From the NCBI GenBank assembly GCA_949317995.1, contig OX439046.1, forward strand, positions 60,553,774 through 60,617,773: a stretch of 64,000 bases of DNA, written 5' to 3'. This DNA comes from Acholoe squamosa. Lineage: Eukaryota; Annelida; Polychaeta; Phyllodocida; Polynoidae. The notes below the pieces were generated by a model. That model saw only the letters and a list, made by a program, of their open reading frames with translations. It made no database searches and was not told where the DNA came from. Shown here piece by piece: positions 18,201 to 27,095 of this stretch. Both the position numbers and the translations under genes were made by a program. Positions within the stretch are counted from its first letter, which is position 1. Each line of letters begins with the position of its first letter.

Positions 18201-19472
18201 CGGGACTTGCAAAGATGGATAACCACCTGTCCGGATTGTTGTAAAAACAAACCCGGACCCGGGATGGGCAAACTTCCCCTATCCCAAGAACTTTTCGGAG
18301 TTAGATTCGCAAGAATCGGGGTAGATATTATTAGTGGATTTAATACAACCGCTAATGATAATACCTGTATGATGGTAGTGTGTGATTATTATACGAAATA
18401 CACTAAAGTATTTCCACTACCGGACCACAAAGCAATTACTTGTGCCGAAGCTTTTGTAAAAGGTTGGGTACTAAGCTTCGGTGTACCATTAATGTTACAC
18501 AGTGACCAAGGCAGAGAGTTCGAATCAAATCTCTGGCAGGGTATGTGCGAATACTTGGCTATTTGCAAGACTAGAACCAATCCGTATAGACCACAAAGCG
18601 ACGGATTGGTGGAAAGGTTCAATAGAACCCTCATCCAAGTCCTAAAGTCACTAGTTAATGAACATATGGATGACTGGGATGAGCAATGTCATTTTGTGAC
18701 ACATGCTTATAATAGTACGGTACATTCAAGTACAAATTGTTCTCCGAACCTTTTAGTATTCGGAGAGGATTTGATAATGCCTGCTGACCTAGTTTTTGGA
18801 GTCGTAGGAATGGACCCTGAACTACCTTGCCATGTAGTTTTTGTGGAATGTTTAAGAGACAGATTTAGAAAAGCATATGAGTCTGTCCGAATTGATTTGG
18901 AGAAAAGTGCCAAATGGCAGAAAGTAGGATACGATACCGATCTAAAGCATCGGAAATTCCAATCCGGAGACAGAGTCCTCAGATTACACGAACCACTTAG
19001 ACACATAAAATTAGCGTCTAATTGGGACGGTCCCTTTACTATAACACAAATTATCAGTGATTGTACCGTAATAATTAAATCTGACCTTGGTCGACTCTAT
19101 AAGTCGAATGTGGCTAGATTAAGGAGATGGTCTGGGAGGGAGACCTCCACAGAAATGTATGGTGAAGGTTCCGAAAGGATCCTGAATCAGAATCGCATAA
19201 TAGACCAGGTAAAGAACACTACAGTGAAGCGTGGTCAAGGTAGACCCAAAAAGTGTTCCGAATCAGTGACACCCACGCCAACACCGATTAAGCGTGGGGG
19301 AGTTAAAAAAGTCTCGGCAGGTGAAGACAGAAAGAAGAGGAAAGGTGTTTCTAAGGCTAAGAAGCACCTAGAGAAAGCTCTTCAGACTGTCAGGTCCGAT
19401 AAAGAACTATCCGAGAAGGGGAGATACGTTCGCCGCAGCCCCCGAATTGCCCAGAGGACTGCAGTGACCTAA
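15237..19472 (+). CDS. pol: pol polyprotein, Element 1 (protease, RT, RNase H, integrase)
   Basis: About 1411 codons from the start of the open frame; the first in-frame ATG is 15435, so synthesis is expected as a gag-pol fusion. In order: aspartic protease with VDTGASHSC near 15670; reverse transcriptase with YLDD at 16932-16943; RNase H with LDTDASNDSIGA near 17385 and TDHSSL near 17590; integrase zinc-binding H-H-C-C (HGHRTSGH to CPDCC, about 18117-18240); integrase core with Asp near 18323, HSDQGRE near 18500 and Glu in LVERFNRT near 18610; and a WDGPF C-terminal module. The tail is Lys/Arg-rich with an AT-hook-like GRPKK and RRSPRIAQRT. No chromodomain was seen. All catalytic residues are present. 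Confidence 0.95.
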   Translation, partial: TGECLWSKYRGKLRRGLPRGKEGDPSDKSCHDITIRDDSSHEVTRSPNTEVVVDTRKVREADITGAMGAQGKPNISNEAGGYSLAKVCGAHLPPGHPCLEFLKGCGLTPGVKNDVPIVTDMPSVLNGRRWYVCLTVNGRSAEFLVDTGASHSCISRGFYDLIPDEHDTLKSGGSAQTADGSTLQTYGRTCVRLQLDGIHDYVMSATVADIADEGILGLDFASLYGAVLEPQTGVLSVRYPYPVKVRCALRQVSSMASVAHTVRIPPGVACDVLVRSDPAMRNKPAVIEPDVVTLSGIGLNSVDTIVANASWSVVPVSNTGNTTIYLKKGQVFGNVTLSETVTDSKLSLQKVTGDDEISEDLLKLYDETSLEDPEHRKEFYDMLCQYHTAFAKPGEKLGTTNKVLHKIDTGDAEPFKIPYRRLPLAKKRVAEDEINKMLEQDVIVPSNSPWSSPVCMVTKKDGTIRFCIDYRKLNGITKKNSYPLPRIDETIDSLGGNSWFCTLDLQSGYWQVGMNPSDMEKTAFSSHIGLFQYNVMPFGLCNAPATFEAMMETILSDLLWKRCLVYLDDVIVFGKTFEECSNNLKMVLERIISNGLKLKPKKCHMFRKSINYLGRIISDEGIKADPEKIESVTNWNRPKTPKEVRSFLGFCSYYREFIPNYSRVSYPLQSIANWTPGSTKEKFPWTHEQENAFRKLKDLFTSTPVLQYPNETDHFILDTDASNDSIGAALSQVQNGREVPIAFASNTLSKTQRNYCTTKRELLAVVVYTKKFKHFLWGTNFTLRTDHSSLRWLLNFRDAEGMLGRWLAHLSEYGLEHQQIQHRPGVKHLNADALSRIPIRKCDNPDCTDCGAHKAVLAGIRRPFVPLVASILDWSMNHIRHFQEADSITAQLLQLVPKGIRPVRPEVSLENREMRRFLAQWTELEVRKGVLYRWKPCNNGDRIMQVVIPHAMRHDIMYFCHGHRTSGHFGRKRSLARLSKKYYWPGMTRDLQRWITTCPDCCKNKPGPGMGKLPLSQELFGVRFARIGVDIISGFNTTANDNTCMMVVCDYYTKYTKVFPLPDHKAITCAEAFVKGWVLSFGVPLMLHSDQGREFESNLWQGMCEYLAICKTRTNPYRPQSDGLVERFNRTLIQVLKSLVNEHMDDWDEQCHFVTHAYNSTVHSSTNCSPNLLVFGEDLIMPADLVFGVVGMDPELPCHVVFVECLRDRFRKAYESVRIDLEKSAKWQKVGYDTDLKHRKFQSGDRVLRLHEPLRHIKLASNWDGPFTITQIISDCTVIIKSDLGRLYKSNVARLRRWSGRETSTEMYGEGSERILNQNRIIDQVKNTTVKRGQGRPKKCSESVTPTPTPIKRGGVKKVSAGEDRKKRKGVSKAKKHLEKALQTVRSDKELSEKGRYVRRSPRIAQRTAVT

Positions 19473-19981
19473 CCTGTATACACAACGAGTGTAATGTTTA
19501 CATTTAGAGGAACGGATGACAACTGACCCTAAAGGCTAATTTGTCGCCCCCGCATGATGTACCAATGGGTAGTGGACGGATAATCCGGTGGATTTGCTTA
19601 AGCTTTCCATAATCTCCACTTAAATCCCCAGTCGAGTCATCGGGGTGAGCGATAATTACCTAAAAACAATCAGTTTGTTGATGTACCGCCTGTAGCACGT
19701 GCGTTTCCGCATGACGTCACCGTGTCCAGTCTCGGCTGACCTCTCGTGACCTCGCGGACCGCGGGGAAATGACGTCACGAAAGCTGGCCCGTCGCCATAT
19801 TTGTTTTCGGTAACGTTCAAGACGGTCGAGCTCGCTCCCTTCTTGGATTTTACCGGCTAAGCAAACCCCCCGCTGCTCCTCCAGAGTCTGTCTCCTGGTA
19901 GACAGACTCCGTTTGTGCCGGCCCCGGCGCCGTAAAAGCCGGAAAAAGGAGTAGTTTACTCCCGTGATCGATTCCCCAGTC
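19473..19981 (+). promoter_or_regulatory. pol-ORF3 spacer: candidate internal promoter with two CRE sites
   Basis: A GC-rich spacer unlike the AT-rich flanks. It holds two perfect CREB/ATF sites TGACGTCA (19712-19719 and 19770-19777), a YY1-like CGCCATATT (19793-19801), then a leader with a perfect hairpin (GAGTCTGTCT 19884-19893, loop CCTGGT, AGACAGACTC 19900-19909) and a second small stem GGAGTA/TACTCC. There is no TATA box. Both CREs, the YY1-like site and the hairpin are kept in Element 2 (58084, 58142, 58165, 58255). Element B also has a perfect CRE in the same gap. The layout suggests ORF3 has its own transcript; a splice acceptor for an LTR-initiated mRNA is the alternative. Confidence 0.5.
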
Positions 19982-22930
19982 ATGGCTGAGGAATCCGTAG
20001 CTGCAGCCAAGCTATCCGGTGACCCGGATAAGCTGACTCCGTCCGCAGAAGCTTTTCCGGAAGCTTTGTCGCCTGTTACACAGGAAGAGAGCGAGATGAT
20101 GGACGTGGAGGAACCCACGGATCGCTCGTTCGAGGAGAAGCTGGCTTCATTCTCACTCAATGAGCCAGAGAAACTGCTATCTCCACTCCCAGCAGAGGGA
20201 TCCGGAGCGACTGCGAGTGCTGAACCCGCAGCGACAGAGTCCGAAACTACCCAAGTTGACGGACAGAAGGATGAGTGGAAGCCAGCAGTGGCGGAGCCTT
20301 TTCCAGCCAGTTATGATGGTCGCTACCTGTATGTCCACCCGGAACTGCAGGCACAAGTGACCTACGCGGACGGGACACCAGTCAGGATGGACCCGAAAGT
20401 CAGGATAGCTATCGAGGGCGTCATGGCTCCCGAACAGCTAACCAGGATGCCTCCCGAGTGGCTTCGAGACTGGCCGTGGTTCCAACGGGGACTTATGGTG
20501 GACGCTGGTTTCCGTGAAACCGTGTATGCAGCTAACCGAGCCTTCGAGCTCGGAGCGTATCCGAAGCCTGACAAGTCCCTGTGGAACGTCAAGGCTACGA
20601 ACATTAACTGGGTAGGCTGTGTCTGGGATACCGATGGCCAGACCTACCCACGCCCTAGTGCTATCCGGACGCCGTGCCGGACCACTAAGGAATTCCGGGA
20701 GGCCGCTGCTAACTTCGAGCAGTGGGACGACGGTTATTACATAACCGAACAGGAATTGGTGGATGTCCAGAACAATTCACTAATCGGATTGGACCGAGCT
20801 GCAGCCCTTCGGACGGTTATTGTCCGCCGCATGACTGCCGAACAGGAGGCACAGGAAGAGGCTAAGAGGGCCGCGGAAGCACCCGCACCTCCTATCCCCG
20901 ACCTGAAGCTTGCCACCAGAAGCTCCGCCAGTGCTACATCAGCTACCGGCAGCACTACTACTCCAGTAGAAGCCACGACCTCCAGCACATCCGGAACCCA
21001 GGAACCGGAGGAAGACTGGAAGGTCAGTAAGAACCGACGATCCGCTGCTCGGAAGCTCAAGAATCTCCCGGATTCTGCGAGAGCCGAGCCGAAACCCAGC
21101 ACCTCAACCACTGGTAGTACTGCCATGGAGGTTGAGTCGTCTGACGAGGAGTCGGTGCACGAATCCTCGGTTGAGTATGATGAGAAGGCCACTCCATCAA
21201 CTCAAACCGAGGCCGAACGTTGGGCTAACGCCAAATCCGGATTCAAAACCCGGATCCCGACGTGTTTCTCCGACTGTGCGTACGGAGTTAAGAAGGACGG
21301 CTCTACCCTCTATGCCTGTCCAGACTCAATCAATAAGAACGATGAGTCGGATGATGAAGATTGGATGCGCCTTTCGGACGAGGACCCCAATCCGAGCAAA
21401 GCCTATCGAAAGATGTGGCTTATGCTAAACCACACCGAAGGGTATTACACTTATACCCAGAGGAGGAAGCTGCGTTGGGCTTTAGAGAAGTGGTACGGTG
21501 ACGATCAAAAGTCCTGTCCCTTCTCTATCTGCCAGGATGCGAGTGATGTCTCGATCCGGACCTGGAGTACTCCAGCCCGGTTCCAAAGGCATCTGGTAGA
21601 GGCCCACTTCCACCATCACCCGGTTTACATTTGTGATCCGAGTTATGGTAAGAAGGGCAAGAAGTGTACTACGAAGGTGCAATACAACCGACGTAGTGAT
21701 CTGGCTAGACACCAGAAGAAATGCCACGCAGAAGGTTTGGACGGGGCCCGGAAGCGCATCATGGAGCTTCATCAGGAACTCATGAAGGAGTTCGATAGCC
21801 TGAGCGAGGATGCTTGGTCTAAGATCCGACCAGGGGACCAAGTCCTCTGCGAAGTTCCGAAGACCAAGGATTCGAAACTCCGAGCAAAGATAGTCCTGAC
21901 TCCTGGAAAGGGTAAACTGGACATGCACGAGTCTCTCTGGCAGAAATGCGAGGAATCCGGAAAGGATGCAAAGAGAGCTCGTGAAAGGAGCAGGAGAGAC
22001 CAGAACCGTGGCGGCAATGGTAATGGTCAGAGCACAACAAAACCGAAGGTCAGAGCAGAGGACCGTTCCAGGTCCCCTCTGACAAGGCACCCCGCAGAAC
22101 AGGCTCAGGGCACTCCGGTGTTCAAGAAGCCTGAACCTGCCGGATACGCTGGAGCCGTATCTAAACCTGGGAAAGTGAGTTCTCGAAACTTTCCGTCCTT
22201 AAACCAGGGACCTGGACCTGAGAGCCAGACCTTGGTGGTAGGAAAGGATGGTCGCCTTATGCCAAAGAAGACCACCGCATCTGCTGCCGCCGGATCTGCA
22301 TCCGCTCCAGCCGCCCCACCAGTTACCTTTACCCAGGAGCAGTTAAACATGTACCTGCAAATGGGACTGAAACAGAACGTACCACCTGCCTTCTGTGTAC
22401 CAACGACAGGTGTGTCCGGGAGTCCTAAACCCGGAAGTGGTCCACAGGCCGCCTCGACTCCTCCCAAGGCTGTCGCGGCACCTGAGAAACCGAAGGACGC
22501 CATTACCATTAAAACTGGTAATGCGGAAGTTTGGTTTGAGAAGTCTCGCCAAGGGGAGGCAGATGTCCAGAAGGCCATCTACACCCATTGGGAGAAGACC
22601 GTTCGTGAGAAAGCGATCGAGTTTCATCAGGGTCTCCTAAACGAAACCCTGTTGTGTATGAAACAGGTGGGCGACGCTGAAAAGCAACGTCTCGAGACTC
22701 TCATCCGGGACGATGTAAAGGCCCAGGAGGAGGCTGCCTCAGCTGCTCAAGAAAAAGCAGCTATGGATGTACACGTGTTGGAAAAGCGTGTAAAGGAGGA
22801 GATCACTCGGAACACCAACCTGAACACTAAGTTCATGAGGGTGTTCGGAGTCGACTTGGACGAGTGGGACAGCACTCCCGAGTCGGCTTTAGCTCTTCTG
22901 AAGAAGAAGCATGCTAAAAAATCCGTTTAA
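19982..22930 (+). CDS. ORF3 of Element 1: 982-aa zinc-finger-like accessory protein in env position
   Basis: Starts at an ATG in good context (GTCATGG). No signal peptide or membrane segment is visible, so it is not an envelope. The N-terminus is acidic; a globular region around residues 95-210 holds PPEWLRDWPWFQRG; a Ser/Thr-rich linker follows. The Cys/His core (about 415-600) has CFSDC at 428-432, YACP, then CPFSIC (512-517) with RFQRHLVEAHFHHHP, and YICDP...KKC with RRSDLARHQKKCH: two irregular C2H2/C2HC-like fingers. Downstream are RS-like DRSRSP, a Pro/Ala linker, and a coiled-coil C-terminus ending FGVDLDEWD. The core is recognisable in diverged Element B. It is probably a nuclear nucleic-acid-binding protein, for example a regulatory or targeting factor, but its function is unknown. 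Confidence 0.85.
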   Translation: MAEESVAAAKLSGDPDKLTPSAEAFPEALSPVTQEESEMMDVEEPTDRSFEEKLASFSLNEPEKLLSPLPAEGSGATASAEPAATESETTQVDGQKDEWKPAVAEPFPASYDGRYLYVHPELQAQVTYADGTPVRMDPKVRIAIEGVMAPEQLTRMPPEWLRDWPWFQRGLMVDAGFRETVYAANRAFELGAYPKPDKSLWNVKATNINWVGCVWDTDGQTYPRPSAIRTPCRTTKEFREAAANFEQWDDGYYITEQELVDVQNNSLIGLDRAAALRTVIVRRMTAEQEAQEEAKRAAEAPAPPIPDLKLATRSSASATSATGSTTTPVEATTSSTSGTQEPEEDWKVSKNRRSAARKLKNLPDSARAEPKPSTSTTGSTAMEVESSDEESVHESSVEYDEKATPSTQTEAERWANAKSGFKTRIPTCFSDCAYGVKKDGSTLYACPDSINKNDESDDEDWMRLSDEDPNPSKAYRKMWLMLNHTEGYYTYTQRRKLRWALEKWYGDDQKSCPFSICQDASDVSIRTWSTPARFQRHLVEAHFHHHPVYICDPSYGKKGKKCTTKVQYNRRSDLARHQKKCHAEGLDGARKRIMELHQELMKEFDSLSEDAWSKIRPGDQVLCEVPKTKDSKLRAKIVLTPGKGKLDMHESLWQKCEESGKDAKRARERSRRDQNRGGNGNGQSTTKPKVRAEDRSRSPLTRHPAEQAQGTPVFKKPEPAGYAGAVSKPGKVSSRNFPSLNQGPGPESQTLVVGKDGRLMPKKTTASAAAGSASAPAAPPVTFTQEQLNMYLQMGLKQNVPPAFCVPTTGVSGSPKPGSGPQAASTPPKAVAAPEKPKDAITIKTGNAEVWFEKSRQGEADVQKAIYTHWEKTVREKAIEFHQGLLNETLLCMKQVGDAEKQRLETLIRDDVKAQEEAASAAQEKAAMDVHVLEKRVKEEITRNTNLNTKFMRVFGVDLDEWDSTPESALALLKKKHAKKSV

Positions 22931-24449
22931 AGCATGCTAGGGTTATTTCTTCCATAATTTTTTTTTCCAACACCAAATGACCAGATATAGTCTTTGCGGA
23001 ACCCTAAAGGTCTGCGAATGCTTTTACTAGTGCATGAACACCTATGCTATGTGTTCCGGGTTCCTTTGACCAGTCTATTATTCAGGTTGTATAACATTTA
23101 TTACACCCTGAATAGCCTATTCGGATTTATAATTTCATCCATGAACAATCCGATAGTAGACTTGCTGCTGTAAGACGTATCCGGATGCCAGTTCCAGACT
23201 CCTGCTGTTACCCGTGCTAACCAATTACTAGGATGGACTTTACGATTTACCTCTACAACTCATCTGTACTCCCGAATGGACTTATATCTCTACTACTATT
23301 ACTTCCGGATCACCCATATATCGGACTATTATTTTACTTATGTCAACTAAAACTTAAAAAGGATTACGTTCTCTACACAGTTGACACATCCGGACTAATA
23401 TTCTACAAATCTACACCATTCGGATATACTATAAACTTTAGCACTACTAGAGGATTGTGGGTAGCTGCCCCAAATCAACTACCGTGTTCACTCAATATAA
23501 GGAAACTATAAACTTTAGCACGTCCATCCCGTGGTTAGCTGACCACACCTACCTACTAGTACCCGGAGGATACAGCAGAAGACTCCAGCAGCATTTATAA
23601 TTCCTGTATATTGTATATAATGTCATATTTCTATTTTTCTATAATATTATATGTATGTACATATCCACTAGATACATATTATAATACGGGTACATAGACA
23701 TTTCCTGATACGGATCTCTAATCACTATTAGTATTTATATTATAAGATCCGTTAAACTTCACCAGATAACACATATTATTGTCCTGCGAGACAAATTATA
23801 TAATAAGTATAATGATCTGGTGCTATAAAAGTTGTTAGGTACACGGTGATAATATATTATTATATTCATTACCACACCGTGATGTTTTTTTCTTTTTTTT
23901 CAAGTGTATGTTATAAATAATCATATTCGTACTACTCACGGAATCCTTAACGGATTCGTATAATATTAATATACGACATGTCATTAGATAGTGATGTTAC
24001 TATAACAGTCTTCTTTAAGACTACATATTCAAATGTGTTGTCAATGACTACAAACACACATACGGATGTTATTTTGTGATATGTTTTATTATCGACAGTT
24101 CCGTTACATATAGCTGTCATCATCACATGTATACGATTCATATTACTTGTCTTATTTAATTATACCTGAAATATAATACAATATTATGTGGTATAATAAT
24201 TAAATAGACAGTTCCGTTTCACATAACTGTCTCTTCTTCAAGTAATTCGTATAATATTTCAACATCCTAATCGTTATATGTAACTAAAATTCACTATCGA
24301 ATATATATATATGACATCTGGTTCACAATTTATTTAGTGCTAATGTTATACCTATGGTTGTACCTCTATTACTAAAGGTTTAGACATGTAGAAATGTTAT
24401 CCTAGTAATATTATACGTATAACACCCTCCTAAATGTCTGGGGGAGTGG
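22931..24449 (+). other. 1.5-kb AT-rich non-coding 3' region of Element 1, with polypurine tract
   Basis: No conserved frame; a 92-codon hydrophobic frame at 23233-23511 is broken in Element 2. Structured segments recur in both copies: ACACGGTG...CACACCGTG around 23832-23880, and twice GACAGTTCCGTT...CTGTC (near 24095 and 24209). The polypurine tract GGGGGAGTGG is at 24440-24449, directly before the 3' LTR. Confidence 0.7.
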
Positions 24450-24824
24450 TGTAGAGGTACACTTTACTACCATAGGAGTTGGGTACCGTCTGACGTGGCG
24501 GGTGAGTCGAGTCGTCGGACGTTCCTCAGGTTCCGGATAGGTGGCAGCACCGATCCGGGTCTGTGGGGACATCTGACGACGAACACCTGGGTCCGTATAT
24601 AAAGCCCAGGGCTCAGCCGCTACGTCAGAGGCCCTTCTGGCCTCCACACTATGTAAACCACTGTCTTTTAATATTAGCTGCCTCTTTGATATCATTCGGC
24701 AGCCGTGAGTGTGCATTAAGTAATAAACCTAACCGTTGGCATACACTTGGAATACTGTCTTACTCCTTCTTTCCGAATCGTAAGACCCGAACCCCCCAGG
24801 TCCGTAAGGCCACAAACCCTTACA
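24450..24824 (+). repeat. 3' LTR of Element 1 (375 bp)
   Basis: No differences from the 5' LTR were found. It is followed by CTAC (24825-24828), matching the four bases before the 5' LTR. Confidence 0.95.
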
Positions 24825-25908
24825 CTACGGAGGGTAGGCGAGTGGTGTATGGCATGGATGGTTAGGCATGTCTGGGGGGTACATAACCCACATACTTTGG
24901 ATAGTTAAATATATTAACCCTAAAAGGTAGGAGAAAAAATTATTATATTCTGTCTTGTCGAAAATGTCTTGGCGAGACTGCCTTCTCTTACAGAAATTAG
25001 GTATGGGTCTATTATTTCCATGTTTATCAATGGATTTTTTTTTTTTCACACGCATTAAATATAACCTTATTCTAATTTTTAAAGGCATTTTTGAACCCAT
25101 TGACCTCTGTGATTTTTTTAGGGGGGGGTATAAGGCTGAAACACTCGCCAAGACACAGACATTCACCAAACTTCAAATGCTCCCATAATATACAAGAAAT
25201 GAGGCCAGGTGGGGGATGTTTGGCTCTGATACAATGTCCAACCACCAAATGTATGTAACGTAAATGGAAACTCACATATTTGGTACGATTTCCAGAAAAT
25301 ATTTTTTTTTATATATTTTGGGGGATTATTTTGCTCACTTAGGGTCAATTTTGGCCTATTTTGAGGCCCTGGAGACTAAAATATCAATTTCCCACCCCAA
25401 AAACCTATATGTAACATCAAGAACTCATCGAGCCTGATGATATTAGCAAAAAAAATCCAAGAAAAAATCAAAAATCTAAGTACAGGGGCCGACGGAAGTG
25501 CCAAAAATAGGATATGCTCTGTTTCTATGGTTTTTGACCATAGGTCCTCATCGTTGGCCTATCTACCAGAACCTGATTGCCAACCATGTTCCATCTTCTC
25601 ACTGCTGACTCTCACTAACTGAATTGAATACATCAGCTCATCATAGGACCATTTTCCATGAGGAAATGTCTTAATTTAGTTCAGTTTCTGAGTTGATAGA
25701 GTGATAACAGCCAGACAATACTTACTTCCACCCTTACTGCTCGTGCTTCCACTGCCAGCAGTGATTATTGACCCACAAGAAGAAGAGGACTGTTGGTTAA
25801 CTAAGACGTATTGGCAAAGAAGTCAAGTAAACACACAGCATTTGAACAAAAAAGGCTTTTGTTATTCCTCAAGGACTTCAAGGTAAAATGCTTGTGCATT
25901 TAGGAAAT
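24825..25908. other. right-hand remainder of the interrupted motif region, then intergenic
   Basis: Continues the DNA left of Element 1. The 15-bp word recurs at 24965-24976 (reverse, 12 bases kept) and 25142-25155 (forward, GCC variant). Poly-T and poly-G runs lie at 25032-25045 and 25117-25127. No gene was recognised. Confidence 0.55.
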
Positions 25909-26573
25909 GTTAACTGATTTGCCTTCTTTATGTATGTATGTGATCTGTGTGATCAAAAGACCTTGCAGTAAGTCTCTCAAGAGAAATGCCCTGGCACATC
26001 ATGCTACATTCTAGGGGTTAAGATTTATGCCCATCCCCACCTCTGTTACTCATCCCCAACTTATCATCTCTCTACATCCAGCGCATTAATAGCAAAGTTA
26101 TACAAGAACCAAAATACATTATTTGTTCTAAAGCAATATAAACAAATATCTCAGGGATGTTCTTTCAAGGTTCTGTTTTATTCTTTTAATGGATTGTGAA
26201 GATGCCATGGATCAAACAGATAGGTGTTAACACATTCCTTCAGTATTTTCTTTTCGATTAGGTACGAGGACCATATCATAGGTCAATGCACCCCTTCCTA
26301 CAGCTAGATCGACACAGGTGTAAACTTGCCATTATAACCAATGTGCATTCTTAAACCGTGTATGCAAGGAAAACGTTAACTGATTTGCCTTCATAATGTA
26401 TGGATACGGTCTGTGTGATCAAAAGACCTTACAGTAAATATCTCAAGAGAAGTGCCCTGGCACATCATGCTACATTCTAGGGGTTAAGATTTACGCCCAT
26501 CCCCACCTTTGTTACTCATCCCCAACTTATCATCTCTCTACATCCAGCACATTAATAGCAAAGTAATACAAGA
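25909..26573. repeat. direct duplication, about 200 bp, copies at 25909-26108 and 26375-26573
   Basis: Both copies run from GTTAACTGATTTGCCTTC through CTGGCACATCATGCTACATT to AATAGCAAAGT, with about ten differences. About 270 bp of unrelated sequence separates them. A TAARCCGTGTATGCAAGG word flanks the second copy on both sides (near 26353 and 26583). Confidence 0.8.
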
Positions 26574-26784
26574 ATACAAGAAATACTTAAGCCGTGTATG
26601 CAAGGCAATTAGGCTGCATCCCAGAGTAGGGCACGTCTAGGGTCAAGTTTTTTTTTTATAACTAATAACACACCCCTAAGGTACACCATTTCTCTAACCT
26701 AAGTTTATCTACCTCAAAGTAGTGTGGTTGATTTCAGGTACTATTATTTTAATAGAGTGTGCTGGTACTGTCATAGACCTACTG

Positions 26785-27095
26785 TCCCAGCAATGGAGCA
26801 TTAGGCCACGCTTTTCCATGCTTGGCCCAATATAAGCCAAAATTGGCCCAATGTATCTTTGCTACCTGGGGTATCTGTAAAAATTCACGTAGGTCAATAT
26901 TTGGGTAGTCAGTTCAGGTGGATGAATCTAAGACTTCACAGCTAAGTTCCATAGAAGTAGGAAGGATGATGTGCAAATGTTGTACTTTATTTCATGTTGA
27001 GTATAGCAGCACCATCTCAGGTAGCAAGGATACATTGGGCCAATGTCGGCTTATATTGGGCCAAGCATGGCCCAATGCTCCATTGCTGATTGGGA
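26785..27095. repeat. fold-back inverted repeat, arms about 80 bp
   Basis: Arm 26785-26868 is the near reverse complement of 27018-27095 (AGCAATGGAGCATT, TTGGCCCAATATAAGCC and TTGCTACCTG are in both). The left arm has a few extra bases (CACGCTTTT). The spacer is about 150 bp. This is likely a MITE or fold-back element; no clear target duplication was found. Confidence 0.7.

Larger units (their letters stand above)
11979..24824 (+). mobile_element. Element 1: intact 12.85-kb Ty3/gypsy-type LTR retrotransposon with a third gene
   Basis: Both 375-bp LTRs (11979-12353 and 24450-24824) start TG, end CA and showed no differences when read side by side. A 4-bp target duplication CTAC flanks the element. 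The internal order is primer site, gag, pol, GC-rich spacer with CRE sites, a large third gene, about 1.5 kb AT-rich non-coding DNA, polypurine tract. All three genes are open. Pol order RT-RNase H-integrase places it with Ty3/gypsy elements. It is much longer than the usual 5-8 kb because of the large gag, the third gene and the long 3' tail. Identical LTRs imply very recent insertion. Confidence 0.95.

Noticed and set aside
18960-19472. Chromodomain at the pol C-terminus
   Set aside because: Only the WDGPF module and a basic AT-hook-like tail are visible; no chromodomain aromatic pattern.
19982-22930. ORF3 as an envelope glycoprotein
   Set aside because: No signal peptide, membrane helix or cleavage-like region; the core is Cys/His-rich and charged.
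23233-23511. 92-codon hydrophobic frame in the 3' tail of Element 1, possible small membrane protein
   Set aside because: The matching frame in Element 2 is shortened and shifted after about 20 codons, so it is not conserved as protein.
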